Below, in pieces: positions 37,230 through 50,214 of a stretch of DNA of 64,000 nucleotides. The DNA lies in assembly GCA_028023455.1 (NCBI GenBank), contig JAQFVV010012420.1, forward strand, positions 8,885,194 through 8,949,193, given 5' to 3'. The stretch's first letter is position 1; every line of letters begins with the position of its first letter. This DNA is from Epiperipatus broadwayi (taxonomy: Eukaryota > Onychophora > Udeonychophora > Euonychophora > Peripatidae). Under the pieces are notes generated by a model. It saw only the letters and a list, made by a program, of their open reading frames with translations, did not search any database and had not been told where the DNA came from. Both the position numbers and the translations under genes were made by a program.

Positions 37230-37865
37230 ACTATATGCCTGTTAAATTGGGCAGCTTGATGATCAAATTCCAGAAGAAATGGCAAGAATGTGAAAGAAAG
37301 AAAAACCCATCAAAATTTATTGTATTGCAAGTCAGCTATATAAAGATATTCCATGGTTAAAATCTAGAATTTAATTTATTTATTTGTGATGGATATAACC
37401 CCCAATGTGTGTCCATGGATGTCATATTTCAGATCAAGGAATTTTACAAGATCAATTAACTCAACTTATGTGTGATATTAAGCAATTTAAACTTCACTAT
37501 CATAATTCGGTAAGAAAAAAGGCTAGTATTTATTCTTCACTTGATTATAACTGGACTGTGTCATTAAAGGAATTCTCTTTGCACATTATTGTCAATGAAA
37601 AAGGAAAATTAAAGCTAGTGATGTGTAATTTTGCATCAAATAAGTATCTATTGTTTTAAAGGCTTGGATATGTTTATATGCTTAAAAGAAATATCGAAAT
37701 TTAAATGCAAAAATAATACAAATCCATGAAAGTTATTATCCATGCTTATCTTCTCTATTTAAAGGAAAATCATCTCTATGCCTTAGGATCAAAAATAGAG
37801 AACCAGCAGCTACTATGGATCCATGGATAGTGAGTGAAAATGGACAGACTTTCACTTAGGTGGTA
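37230..37865 (+). pseudogene. Coding-like island of unknown origin (probable broken gene copy)
   Basis: Several + strand frames have non-AT-biased, protein-like composition within 0.6 kb: QLDDQIPEEMARM then YCIASQLYKDIPWLK (37250-37370), SDQGILQDQLTQLMCDIKQF then SSLDYNWTVSLKEFSLHI (37428-37600), and YYPCLSSLFKGKSS then NREPAATMDPWIVSENGQTF (37735-37855). They lie in different frames with stops between. I do not recognise the family. An AG before 37432 and GTAAGA after 37509 could be splice sites, but the RFX6-like exons on either side join without this piece. It is more likely a decayed insertion or pseudogene than an exon. Confidence 0.35.
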
Positions 37866-40087
37866 TGATTTCTATGCACATATATATTTTTTGTTAAAAG
37901 AAAAGGAAAGTTTACATTTTATTTTAAAAACATAGATAATATATATATGAGTATGATAGAATTCACACAATGAAAAGGTCAGAGAGATTTATTTTTGTTT
38001 TTATTATTTAAACTCTTATCTGATGTATAAATTAATACAACCTGATGTTTTCAAATATTTAATTTTTTTGTATGTTCAAAATTTAACTTGGAGATTTGGA
38101 TAGAAAAGGGTTTAAAGATAACAGTTTTTTTATGTTTAATTATTTAGAGATTACATTAATGAATAAATAGAGATCAATTTTTATTTAATCACATTTTTTA
38201 TCATGGTATATGCTATTTAAAATATTAGGGGGGTGTTTAAATCTCTTCTTCCATTTTATATATAGTATTATTATCTTGCAACACATTTTTTTGTAAATTC
38301 CATACATATAGACATTATTATTATTATTATTTTTATTGATTTTAGTCTATTGCAAACATCGACTGTTTGTTCTGTTATATTTTTGTTATTACTGTTATAA
38401 ATTTTTATTATAAACCAATAAATTTAGGGTTGCTTTAAAATCTAGTGAATCTGTCTAATTATTTCTTTTGAATGTGTAAGTTAATTCTGGTATTTAAAAT
38501 TTGATTCAAGATCAAACCCATTTTGGTAAGTGAAGTAGAATTAGATATAGCTATACCTTTATACATCATTTTTAAATCCTTACATACAAATTTAATATGT
38601 GTTACTGCATTTAAATATTTCTTTACTTAACTAAGTCAATATTACTAATAGAAATAATTTCATTAGTTCAGAGTTGATTATTTATTTGCTTATCTTGTCC
38701 AGTCACAAAAGTCTTAATAGATTTTTATTTTGTCATTAGTCAAAATGATCTGTCTTAATTACCTTCTTAAATTTCTTTGAAGCAGAGATCATAAATTTTA
38801 TTAACTAGTAGAACTGAATATTATCTTTGGCTTGCAAACTGTCAATTATCATCATATATAGCTTAATTGTTATAAAATTCATTTTTATAAACGATTGATT
38901 GGAGATTTATGTAGATGAGTAATACCAGTGACTGTAAGTCAGTAAAGATCCAATAGAAATTTATGGTATATTTTGCATAATGTGATTGGGTACTGTAAAA
39001 TGTGAAATTACCTAATATATTTATCAATAATAAATTCTTGTGGAGTGTTTCATATTAGAATATAACTGAAGCAATAATTGCTTGTCAAGCTAATGTAGGA
39101 TATGAATGAAATGTATATATTATATTTAAGGTTTTATTAAAATAGGTATAAAACTGAGCAAAGATTTATTTTTTAAACATTATAAATATTGTGTAATTTA
39201 GAGAACATTCTCAAAATGTAATTATAATTATTTAGAAATTAGTTGATTTAAATAGAATGTCATTAAAGATTAAGGTAAATTTGCATTACTATAAATAATA
39301 TTAGATTAGTAAAGTGCATCAGAATTTAGTTGTTTATTGATTCAAATTTAGTTTTATTCAGTTATCAATCAAATGGATATTTTAAGCATGCATCATTGTT
39401 TAGGGCAATGCTAACTGCTTTCGCTGCTTATTGCAGCTTACTTTGAAATTGTGAATAGATTTATTGATGTCTGAGGCAATGATCTCATTTGCTTTATTTA
39501 GTTTTAAATATAATCTGAATAAATAAGATTTTAATAGAGATTGTTAGTATTTTATGATAGTGTAGTGGACAATCTAAATAATTATGTATCAGAAACATTG
39601 TTATTGCCTAGTGTGATCAATAACTGAGCTAGATAAATTTTATACAGGTTCTAACAGAGTTATTATTTGTTTATCCATGTTTTTCCTCTGTGATAAATAA
39701 TATAAATCTAAGGGCATTTCTTTATGATAAATGTTGACTAAACAAATGTAGAGAGATAGTGAGATACAAAATTCATTATTATTGTGACAAAGTAGCTACT
39801 CAATGCTAGCCTGTGATGATCATGTACAAGTGGCAATTATTATAAAATGCCAAATCACTTTAGGGCTTTTATAAAATGACATTCCACATTTAGGCTAGAT
39901 CTATATTATTGTGAATGATGTCTTAATTCTGAGACATAGTAAAGTTTTTTATTTTACATTATCATCTCATATCAAAATCCATAGTTCATTACAAAATGTC
40001 AATCATTGGGCTATGTTTTATTCAGATGGGATTGATCATCTCCCCAGCAGCAGCATTTTTTTATCATGTTACAATATATATATATAT
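37866..40087. other. Intron sequence without recognised features
   Basis: AT-rich, with one ATT run near 38310. It ends in the (AT)n tract into which the LTR element inserted (40070-40087). Confidence 0.5.
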
Positions 40088-41850
40088 TGAACCGTTTTCG
40101 AATATGTCGATTCGAAACACCGGCCTCTTAGGCAGAGAAGAACATACTCGGAGAGTATGTATGCCCAAACAATAGCTATAAAGTATATAACTAGTGTTAC
40201 ATTTCCAGGACATAGCTTCTTCTCGGCTGTTGAGTTCAACACCAAGTTCAAAGCACTTTTTTTTGTTTGTGTATAAACACGGGCGCCAGCTATCTATTCA
40301 AGGATGAATAAATAACGCACTTTGAGCAATGGCCACTAACTCAATGCCTAAATCCACGACTAGCTCAGCTGTTTGTAATCACTAATAGATTATACATAAT
40401 TAGTGGTTAAAAGACTTGATAAAGAATTGTAAAAGGAATTTATAAAAAGAATTGTAAAAGAATTGATAAAAAGAATTGACCGACAAATAAAGTTTAATTT
40501 TAAAGACAATTTATTAACTAACATTTATTTACTAAATTTAAACATTTTATAATTCTAATAAAAACACACGCATATTTTTAAATTAACATTTCTAAATAGT
40601 TTAAATATTCCTATAGATTTAATAACAGAACACTCTAATTTAACTAATAAATATTGATATAATGATCACGCACATATTAACTCATGTACACACATAATAA
40701 TAATAAAGTATTACATAGCATTTGAAATTTAATCACACATATCAATAGTTCATTTATGTATGATATAAAGTTCATATAATTAGACTCTTGAAAGATTCGT
40801 ACGAATTAATGCAATGCAATGGCTATTACAGTATAAACGAAATAAGCAAATGTTTTTACCTAGGCTTTTGAATGTAGACGTAGAATTTTGTTCTCTTTGG
40901 TGGCTGCTTTCGGTGAGGATATTTCCATTATGAATGCTTACCAGCCGGCTGGGACTTTTCCTTGGTGAGTTTCCTGATTTTCACGATTATTACTATTGGA
41001 GACAATTAAATACTGACGGAGATTTTCTAAGTTGTTACGTTGACATTATTTCACGGGCAGATCTTGCTGTTTTCATCGGACTTTTTAGGCTGTGGAGAGG
41101 CGTGAATTCCCAAAATCTTCTCAGCACTGCATTTTGTTTTTGGGTATAATTAACTCAACTGATTCAATTAATTTCTGAACTGCACTACTCAATTACTTTT
41201 GTGAACTGACTGTCTCAACTGATTGTCCGATAAAATATTCAGTATTTATACCAATGAAGTGTTTTCTTTTCAATATCCTCCGGCAAATATCTGTTGTCGA
41301 AATTCTTTATCAATTAATCCTTTGATAAACGTGTTTTGGAAGATTGCTTAATTAGTAATAGCCATGCAGAGATGTTGTTTTATATTTTAATTAATAACCA
41401 TTGCCGTGTTTTTTAATAATAATCTTCTTTAACTTTCATTTATTTATAATAACATTTATTCTATTGTTGACAATCGCACATATATATGCACATATATTAG
41501 TTTTAACATTATTTTTTCTTTAATTAAACTTGAATGAAAAGAGATTTGTATGTTTTAACTTTTTAAATTATATTTTTACGAATACTAATAAAAACTATTT
41601 ATTTCCTTTTGTAAACCTTTAGTTTCATTTTTCAAACCAAGACTCCCCCTCCCCCCTTTTGATTAATTAATTGTAGCTTTTTTTTATTTCAAAAACTAAC
41701 GCTAGAAAACTATTTAATTCTTATCTTTTTCTAAAACAAGCTGAAATAAACTCAACATTTAATTTTATGTTTCTCTTTAATGAAAGATTATTTTAATAAT
41801 ATAATTTTAGATAAAATTATATGTGCCTATATCAATATAGGTACATTACA
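40088..41850 (-). repeat. 3' LTR (element orientation)
   Basis: In the - orientation it starts TGTAATGTACC next to the polypurine tract and ends CGGTTCA at the AT-rich flank. Nearly identical to 44405-46162; differences include GTTTTCG/GTGTTCG, CCGGCC/CCGGTC and a 5-nt indel at the TG end. Open frames inside (40069-40251 -, 40934-41149 +) occur in both LTRs but have no recognisable domain. Confidence 0.93.
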
Positions 41851-41866
41851 CCGCCCTTCCTTTTGA
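41851..41866 (-). other. Polypurine tract
   Basis: On the - strand AAAAGGAAGGGCGG lies immediately before the TGTAATG start of the 3' LTR, the position used to prime plus-strand DNA synthesis. Confidence 0.8.
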
Positions 41867-43324
41867 GAGTAAAATGCGTCATTTTTGACCATTTTATCTC
41901 TGACAACATTAAATCTTAATTTATTATTCTTTCTAAGTTTGCTTTTTGGTATCTTTTTCTTTCCATACTAAGGGCAATCTCCAATTATGCTTTTCTTCTT
42001 TCTATGCTGGTAACATTGCTTACAATGTTCATCCTGGATAATGACCACGAGGACAAACTAAATTTGTGGCACAGGGATCTTTTATAAACGAAGCTTCGGC
42101 TGCCGATTCTCTTGATCGGACTTTGACTAAGAAAAGGTGGCTGCAAATGGCAGGAATTTCAACTGTCCATTTCCGACTTACGCCCTGGAAAACGATTGCC
42201 GATTCTCTTGATCAGACTTTGACTAAGCAGCTGCAATGGCAGGAATTTTCAACTGTCCATTTCTGACTTACACTTTGGAAAATGAGGTACGAGATATGGG
42301 GATTCTCCCCTGAAAAGTGACTTACGACTTACTCTGGTTGTTGCCAGTGCACTTTTTAAAAGAGGAATGATCCCGGCCAATCTGTTGCGGGTACTAGAAT
42401 TTATCCAGTCGAGAGCTTTAAACTTAATCCTTATCTAACTTATTTCAATACTACCCTCATCCCTTTAGATTCGAACCCTTATACGCTCCTAATACAACTT
42501 CGATTGACTTTCATTTATATTATTTTTAAATTCATTACGAACATTACTTATATCCCTTACGAACATTAATTAAAATATTTATTTACACTAATCTTATAAT
42601 ATTATCTTTAAACCAGTATGAACATTTCAAATATTAGTTTTACGATACTTATTTTAAACCCATACGAACATTATCCATATCTTTATTTAATTACACTATT
42701 ATTTTTAAACAATTACTTTAACTTCTTTATTTACGTGCGTATATTCTAAAAAAAAAACTTTTATTTTATTTAATCTTACAATACTATTCTAAACTCTTAC
42801 GAATATTATTTATATTACAATATTATTTTTTAAACATTTGTTTACCTTATATATTAACGTACGTGTACTCAGAGAGAAAAAAAAAACTGTTTTACTTTAT
42901 TACAATTCATCATTATACAAATATCTATTTGACTAACTTAATTTTATTCTAGAAATTCCGTTATCTTTTCATTTATTTAAATCTACAACTTTACTTTTAT
43001 ATCATTAATTTGACCCATTTATTTAACTTGATTTTATTGATTTTTTATTTATTTGAACTGTTTATTTACGAGCATTTCCTTAATTAATATGTGCGTGGAG
43101 AAAAAAAATCTTTTATTTTGCGAAGCCTACATTATTATTATTACTTGCAACATTTCATTTATTATTATTCATTCATTTTTAAATTTATTGTCTTAAGTTT
43201 TAAATAGAAGTTTCAGATTTAATTTATTAGATTTATTTACTTTAGAATAATCATATTCGTGCTCATTGTCCATTTCCGGTCCTTTTTGTTTATTTCCTTT
43301 ACTATTCTGCCTGTTTACTAACTC
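41867..43324 (-). other. Internal non-coding region of the LTR element
   Basis: No pol domain is detectable. Near 41985-42060 the - strand has a Cys/His-rich stretch split by a frame change (VCPRGHYPG and HCKQCYQHRKKK), perhaps a zinc-binding remnant. Short poly-A/T runs elsewhere. Confidence 0.5.
42101..42285. repeat. 96-bp tandem duplication in the LTR element's internal region
   Basis: TGCCGATTCTCTTGATC begins at 42101 and again at 42197, followed in each by ACTTTGACTAAG and CAACTGTCCATTTC. It is in the non-coding stretch between the gag-like ORF and the 3' LTR. Confidence 0.88.
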
Positions 43325-44059
43325 TTAAACTATGTCCGGCGGCTCCTTTTTTCTTTCTACTAATTTTATAATATAAATCATACTCCATATTCTCACTTCT
43401 ATTTCTTGATCAAAATCTATTTTATCTCTTTCTCTTACTGTTCTATTTTCTGCCTTGTAAATTAGAAAACTTTTAAGCTTTACAGATCCCCGTATTTTTC
43501 CTAATCGTGAATATTTTTTCCTACGCTTCCTCTTTGTTTTAAATCTACGTGTACAGCGAATGCGAACATTTACTTTAACCTTTTTAAATTTTTGTAAAAA
43601 CTTTTCTACACTATCTACTACCTTGAACTTATGTTTGTCTACTTTATTTATCACAATGCTATCTGATTCTAATTCAATTTCTATGTCTTTTATCACCTCA
43701 ACTTCCTTTTCAACTTCCTGACTTTCTTTAATTAAATCTAACTCTATAACTTCTTGGTTCTTCTCTACCTTTACCATTATCTCACATCTTATTTCTCTTA
43801 CTTCTGCTCTGAGTTCTTTAATTTCTGTTTTAACCTGACTAATTTCTGCCTTCAATTCTGCTTTGAGTTCTTTAAGCTCTTGTTGGCTTTGTTCAAATTT
43901 CTGACACAATTCTTCTTTAAACTCTTGCATCATATTCATCATCATTTTCATCATCATTCGCATCTCAGATACTTCTTCTTTCTCCTTTTCTACTAACTGG
44001 GGATTTATAAAATATATTGGGCTTTCTTTTGGATCCATTTTCAAAAATTTCAATTTCAA
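43325..44059 (-). CDS. Gag-like coiled-coil protein of the LTR element
   Basis: A 244-codon open frame on the element's coding strand, starting about 330 bp after the primer-binding site. It has two possible starts, MKLKFLKMDPKESP, with the inner MDP at 44038. Residues about 25-120 are a long charged heptad-type coiled coil (QQELKELKAELKAEISQVKT), with a Met-rich patch (RMMMKMMMNMMQEF). Next comes an acidic segment, then a strongly basic one (RCTRRFKTKRKRRKKYSR) that could bind nucleic acid. This order resembles small Gag proteins, but there is no CCHC knuckle in the frame and no capsid signature I can name. Being intact in a young element suggests it is expressed. It could be packaged in trans by an autonomous relative. 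Confidence 0.65.
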   Translation of the reverse strand: MKLKFLKMDPKESPIYFINPQLVEKEKEEVSEMRMMMKMMMNMMQEFKEELCQKFEQSQQELKELKAELKAEISQVKTEIKELRAEVREIRCEIMVKVEKNQEVIELDLIKESQEVEKEVEVIKDIEIELESDSIVINKVDKHKFKVVDSVEKFLQKFKKVKVNVRIRCTRRFKTKRKRRKKYSRLGKIRGSVKLKSFLIYKAENRTVRERDKIDFDQEIEVRIWSMIYIIKLVERKKEPPDIV

Positions 44060-44381
44060 AGTACTAGCGCTTATGTTAAACTAAATTTAAATACGACTTA
44101 TTTATTTATTTTTTCTTACTAAGACGGAAACTCATGCTAACTCCACCCTTTTAGTCCTTTTCTCTACCTGATTTAATGCTTTAACTCTGCCCAACATCTA
44201 ATTGACTCTGATTTGATAGCATAAATGTCAAAATCTCTTTTCATTTCGAAAAAAAAAATTTCGGTCAATTCTTTTTTTTTTTAAAAAAATTAAAACACTT
44301 TTACATACGTAATTTAACTTTTTAGATTTTTATTTTCAACAAGAACAAAGTATTTAATTAACTGTCATTTATGACAAGTTT

Positions 44382-44402
44382 GGCCCACGTTGGGTAAAGC
44401 CA
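44382..44402 (-). other. Primer-binding site, tRNA-Lys-like
   Basis: On the - strand, TGGCTTTACCCAACGTGGGC starts 2 nt after the LTR. The CCCAACGTGGG part matches the complement of the tRNA-Lys(CUU) 3' end (family form TGGCGCCCAACGTGGGGC), with a small substitution and insertion after TGGC. Confidence 0.75.
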
Positions 44403-44404
44403 TT

Positions 44405-46162
44405 TGAACCGTGTTCGAATATGTCGATTCGAAACACCGGTCTCTTAGGCAGAGAAGAACATACTCGGAGAGTATGTATGCCCAAACGATAGCTATAAAG
44501 TATATAACTAGCATTACATTTCCAGGACATAGCTTCTTCTCGGCTGTTGAGTTCAACACCAAGTTCAAAGCACTTTTTTTTGTTTGTGTATAAACACGGG
44601 CGCCAGCTATCTATTCAAGGATGAATAAATAACGCACTTTGAGCAATGGCCACTAACTCAACGCCTAAATCCACAACTAGCTCAGCTGTTTGTAATCACT
44701 AATAGATTATACATAATTAGTGTTTAAAAAACTTGATAAAGAATTGTTAAAGGAATTTATAAAAAGAATTGTAAAAGAATTGATAAAAAGAATTGACCGA
44801 CAAATAAAGTTTAATTTTAAAGACAATTTATTAACTAACATTTATTTACTAAATTTAAACATTTTATAATTCTAATAAAAACACACGCATATTTTTAAAT
44901 TAACATTTCTAAATAGTTTAAATATTCCTATAGATTTAATAACAGAACACTCTAATTTAACTAATAAATATTGATATAATGATCACGCACATATTAACTC
45001 ATGTACACACATAATAATAATAAAGTATTACATAGCATTTGAAATTTAATCACACATATCAATAGTTCATTTATGTATGATATAAAGTTCATATAATTAG
45101 ACTCTTGAAAGATTCGTACGAATTAATGCAATGCAATGGCTATTACAGTATAAACGAAATAAGCAAATGTTTTTACCTAGGCTTTTGAATGTAGACGTAG
45201 AATTTTGTTCTCTTTGGTGGCTGCTTTCGGTGAGGATATTTCCATTATGAATGCTTACCAGCCGGCTGGGACTTTTCCTTGGTGAGTTTCCTGATTTTCA
45301 CGATTATTACTATTGGAGACAATTAAATACTGATGGAGATTTTCTAAGTTGTTACGTTGACATTATTTCACGGGCAGATCTTGCTGTTTTCATCGGACTT
45401 TTTAGGCTGTGGAGAGGCATGAATTCCCAAAATCTTCTCAGCACTGCATTTTGTTTCTGGATATAATTAACTCAACTGATTCAATTAATTTCTGAACTGC
45501 ACTACTCAATTACTTTTGTGAACTGACTGTCTCAACTGATTGTCCGATAAAATATTCAGTATTTATACCAATGAAGTGTTTTCTTTTCAATATCCTCCGG
45601 CAAATATCTGTTGTCGAAATTCTTTATCAATTAATCCTTTGATAAACGTGTTTTGGAAGATTGCTTAATTAGTAATAGCCATGCAGAGATGTTGTTTTAT
45701 ATTTTAATTAATAACCATTGCCGTGTTTTTTAATAATAATCTTCTTTAACTTTCATTTATTTATAATAACATTTATTCTATTGTTGACAATCGCACATAT
45801 ATACGCACATATATTAGTTTTAACATTATTTTTTCTTTAATTAAACTTGAATGAAAAGAGATTTGTATGTTTTAACTTTTTAAATTATATTTTTACGAAT
45901 ACTAATAAAAACTATTTATTTCCTTTTGTAAACCTTTAGTTTCATTTTTCAAACCAAGACTCCCCCTCCCCCCTTTTGATTAATTAATTGTAGCTTTTTT
46001 TTATTTCAAAAACTAACGCTAGAAAACTATTTAATTCTTATCTTTTTCGAAAACAAGCTGAAATAAACTCAACATTTAATTTTATGTTTCTCTTTAATGA
46101 AAGATTATTTTAATAATATAATTTTAGATAAAATTATATGTGCCTATATCAATATAGGTACA
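44405..46162 (-). repeat. 5' LTR (element orientation)
   Basis: The second copy of the LTR; in the - orientation it ends CGGTTCA just before the primer-binding site. Its outer end reads TGTACC directly after an AT run, lacking the TAATG found at the other LTR. Confidence 0.93.
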
Positions 46163-46263
46163 ATATATATATATATATGTTGCAACATAAAAATTAGATA
46201 AAATTATATGTGCCTATATCAATATAGGTACAATATATATATATATATGTTGCAACATAAAAA
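46124..46263. repeat. 70-bp tandem duplication spanning the LTR/flank border
   Basis: The segment from TTAGATAAAATTATATG through TAGGTACA(AT)n to GTTGCAACATAAAAA is repeated exactly at 46124-46193 and 46194-46263. Each unit contains the last LTR bases plus the AT-rich flank, so the duplication happened after insertion. Confidence 0.93.
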
Positions 46264-49200
46264 TTATTAATGAGGGAATGGCATTGTAGCCAAAAATATA
46301 TGATCAAAATGCTTATCTCAAACATATTAAGGATTAAGCATTGTAACTTAAATTAAAATATGAGAAGAATTATAATAATACCTAAGTAGTCTAAAATATA
46401 TAAGATCATAATATTATAACTTCATAAACGAAAAAAAATTGTAACTTAAATTTTAATGATAATACCTGAGTAGTGGCTATTAAACAAAAGATCAGACTGA
46501 TGAGTTATCAATCATAGTAAGGAGACTCATACACATAAATAGTCATCAAAATTTATTAATGATCAAAATAATCAAGTAAATATTCATTAATTATAGATAA
46601 AAATATCGGTGGCTTAAATTTATCAATTTCTAATTAAGATTTCTAAAGATATCATAATGTCAATAATTGGAAACAATAATGCCTGGAGACTAGTCATTTA
46701 AGGTGTCTGGTCTATTTCAAACCCTAGTTAGGCAGGCATTGTATCATCAATAAACAAGTAGAAACTATAAACAAATTATTAAGAACAAATTATTATAACT
46801 CAGGAAATAACATCAAGTGGGTGAGTACACTGGTAACTCAATAAAATATCTTCTCAGGTATACAGACAGTAGATTTTATCCACTTTCATCTCTTGGTTTG
46901 ATGTCAAGTGCATATTTAAGTAAATAACAAGTGAATATGGTCTAGCAGGGCACCACTAGATTATCTGAACCTAGACACAGTTATATCTTATAACCTTTTC
47001 ACATGTACCGGGTTTGAATCCCTTTTTGGTACTTTATTTTTAACAAAAATAGAGGATTTTGCTTTTAGACCCATATCACTGTATGCACTAACATTTAGGT
47101 AAACATAAATCATCCTTAAACTAAAGTGGAGTATATAAAATTCATTAGACAGAAATCATCTCCTAAATCTTAACATAATAAATGTGTTTCAATATCTTTA
47201 TAAGTTTTACTAGCTCAGATTATACTATTAATTTAGGATGGCAATTCACTCATCCTTGCATGATGTAGATGATGGAATGGTGGTCATTATAATTATTCAT
47301 GAATGTCAACTAAATACCATGAAATCACTTATTTATTTATGGCCTTTAAACATTTATCTAGCTCATTAATCAAAACATGATGATGACGATAATGATAACG
47401 ATAATGATAATAGTTCCAGCCACAGCTTTAGGAATAAGCCTAATCATAAAACTTAATTTTTAAAGAAATTCATAACTATTGCTTAATCGTAGTATATCTA
47501 ATTAAATCTTAAATAATCAATATTAACCATTGATGATGAATGATCACAACTAATAAAGAATACTCTCAATAAAATATATACGCCTCATTTAATAAAACAA
47601 TTTAACATTTATTAATGTATTATCAATCATATACAAACAATTTAAAGATAAAACTAATAATTTATATGAATAATAATGATAATAACAATAATTGATTATT
47701 TGGCAATCATAAGATTAATTTTGAGTTTTTTCCCCTTTCCCGTCAAAAATATAATGTATATAAAATTGGATACTAAGTTTGCTAAAGTTTTCTCTTCACA
47801 AGAAAATATTTCATTAAAAAAAATATTCACTCTTTGGCACACATACTTTTGATCTTTATAGATCTAAACTTAACATATAGAATAGAATGATGAAGTAGAA
47901 AAAATGTTAGTTAAACTGAAAAGAAAAAGATTTCCAGAAACAAGTTTTTACATTGCATCTCCCCCTTCCCATTAAGCTTGGAGATCGCTATTCTTTAAAT
48001 CAAAACAAAAATAATCTAATATTTTTAATGCTATATATGTCTATTATTCTTCCATTCACACGCAATGATATACATGTAACAATTTAATATATTACTGTGT
48101 ATGTGTGTTTATCCCCTTATAACTAAACATTATTTAAAAACAAAATAATAGTACAAAAAAATATTTTACATATCAACAAACATTTCATAATTTTAGATTG
48201 GTATACAATAATACCCTTTAAAAAAATAAACTTCATTAATAAGCTGGGTATAAGAGTCCTAACATACATAAAATTTTTATTCTAGGTTATAACTATTCTT
48301 ATTGAAGAAAATTTTGTTTTCAATCAATTATGGTTGTTTTAAAGTTTTAAGAAAAAAATAGAAAACTTCATCTCTAAATGTTACAGAATAGTCTTTGAGA
48401 TCATAAAAAAAATAGATAACGAAAATTCATATTACCAGTCCCATGGTTCAAACTTAGCTTGTTTAATGTTCATACTTTTGCAGCAATCAATTTCTGCAAT
48501 TTGCTGGAACGGTTTCTTTTTCTTGAGGCTTGTAATTATTTAATGGTGATGGTGATATTATTTGCCACTGGAATTTTTTCTTCCCTTCCTTGTTAAGCAT
48601 AATTCTTCCAATAGAGTATATCAGTTGTTCTCTCCCTCGTAATTTTCTTCTTACTGGGTTTAAATTCAGTCACTGGAATAATTGTACTAGATGATTTAAT
48701 TTGTACTAGATGATTTAATACTTATCAGTCGATTAATCATTTTCCTTCAGCTTTCAAATGCAGGTAATGTTTCTTTGCTTAAAATATCGAATTTTTCTTT
48801 TCAATCAGTCATCAGGTGTATAATATTTTAATTTCAGACAAGATATTTTTTTCTATATGATATGCTAGCTCTGGCAATCTGGTAACAGATGAGAAAATAT
48901 ATATTTTTTTCAACCTGCCATGCTGTTTTTAATCTTTACAAAAAAAAACTTTATATTGAAAATGATTTTTAAATTGATATCTGATGGAGTTAAAATGCTT
49001 GTCTTCCTTAGTTTCAATATTTTAAAAAATCTCTTTTCTGATTTTTCCCAGACAAGTTTTTATATTTTATTTTTCAGCTATAGTGATCAGTAACAAACAA
49101 TATAAGAAACTTGCACTTACATGATTTTTGGAAAGCTTAATTTGTTTTTCAAGTAAAATTATCTTAAAAGTTTCCTTTCTCACTCTGCTGACAAACATCA

Positions 49201-49948
49201 CACTCCTATAATATTCCATCTCTTCCCTTTGATCTAAGATGAGACAACCTTAAAATTAAAGTTCTCACCAAGCTTAAGTAATCTTTCTCCCTTAACACAA
49301 AATTGTGAAGCAAATAATTTAACAGTTTTAACTCTTCTTTTTTTTTCTTCAATATGTAATAAATAAAAAAAAATGTAGATTTATGTATGCAACATACACA
49401 CACACCCCATTATTCAAATCATTTATAAAACTGGCCTATAAAGTAATCTAAATGCTTTTTAGAAATTTATAGTTTTAATATCTACAATTAAATCCTTAAC
49501 TTTCAAACCCCAAACTACAACTCTTAAACCCCAAACTATAATCATAGATACACAGAATAGAAACAGATAATAATAAAATATTAGAATTTAGCAAATGTAG
49601 GTTATCTTTGAAGAGAGTTCAATATTTGAAATATGCAATGATAATTAAATAGCTTACACACACACTGCCTATATATGCATTGTCTTTTTAACAAAAAAAT
49701 TAAATATTGAATAATTAAATGTGTGTACTATTCTTTTTGAGTTTTTTATCAACACACAAACAAATAAAAAACATAACTGTTGCCCCACTTTCTTTCTGTC
49801 TTAATTTTGTGGAACCTGATCTTGTAGGGTTTAAACTTGGGTGCCCTACAGCTTCCTTTACTATATAAAAATGTGATAATGATTTTTGTTCCACATTTTC
49901 TTTCATGCACATTACTACAAATTTAGCTACTGGCTAAATTGTAATGGC

Positions 49949-49950
<2 letters not shown>
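46264..49950. other. Intron sequence with a possible tRNA-like SINE relic
   Basis: AT-rich. Open frames (49206-49403, 49715-49912) are low-complexity. A GATAATGATAACGATAATGATAA run lies near 47390. Nothing with family similarity seen. Confidence 0.45.
46935..47036 (+). repeat. tRNA-like SINE head
   Basis: TGGTCTAGCAGG (46938-46949) fits the polymerase III A box and GGTTTGAATCC (47011-47021) the B box, followed by CCTTTTTGG. Spacing is a little longer than in a functional tRNA, and no cloverleaf closes, so it is a SINE fragment and not a tRNA gene. Confidence 0.5.

Positions 49951-49951
<1 letters not shown>

Positions 49952-49993
<42 letters not shown>
49952..49993. repeat. (TA)n microsatellite
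   Basis: About 20 uninterrupted TA units directly outside the left arm of the PLE inverted pair. Confidence 0.97.
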
Positions 49994-49995
<2 letters not shown>

Positions 49996-50214
49996 CAAAT
50001 CGATGTCTGTATTTCTTCAAAATAATATACTTAACTCTATAAATAAATATTTGAAAATACAGTAATTAAAAGTCAATAAAAATTATATGTATAACTATAA
50101 CTTGGAAGCGCTTTTACTACATTGTAGTTTTGTCAACTATCACATTTAAAATGTCAACTTTCCCATAATTCAATGTCAACTTTCCCATAATTTTGTTATC
50201 TTAACGTTTGCTGC

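Larger units (their letters stand above)
40088..46162 (-). mobile_element. Non-autonomous LTR retrotransposon (gag-like ORF only)
   Basis: Two direct repeats of 1.76 kb flank about 2.55 kb. In the - orientation the element shows 5' LTR (46162 to 44405), a 2-nt spacer, a primer-binding site, a gag-like coiled-coil ORF, a polypurine tract, and the 3' LTR (41850 to 40088). LTR ends are TG...CA in this orientation. Both outer flanks are AT dinucleotide runs, so it inserted into an (AT)n microsatellite and the exact target duplication is hidden. There is no protease, RT, RNase H or integrase, so it would depend on another element. The LTRs differ at roughly one position in a hundred by eye, suggesting a fairly recent insertion. 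Confidence 0.92.

Noticed and set aside
40934-41149. Open frame repeated in both LTRs (also 45251-45466)
   Set aside because: Antisense to the element, no domain; its presence in both copies only reflects recent LTR identity.
43754-43996. Phe/His-rich + strand open frame
   Set aside because: Antisense shadow of the gag-like coiled-coil ORF.
46935-47036. Possible tRNA gene
   Set aside because: A and B boxes are present but no acceptor stem or cloverleaf closes; treated as a SINE relic.
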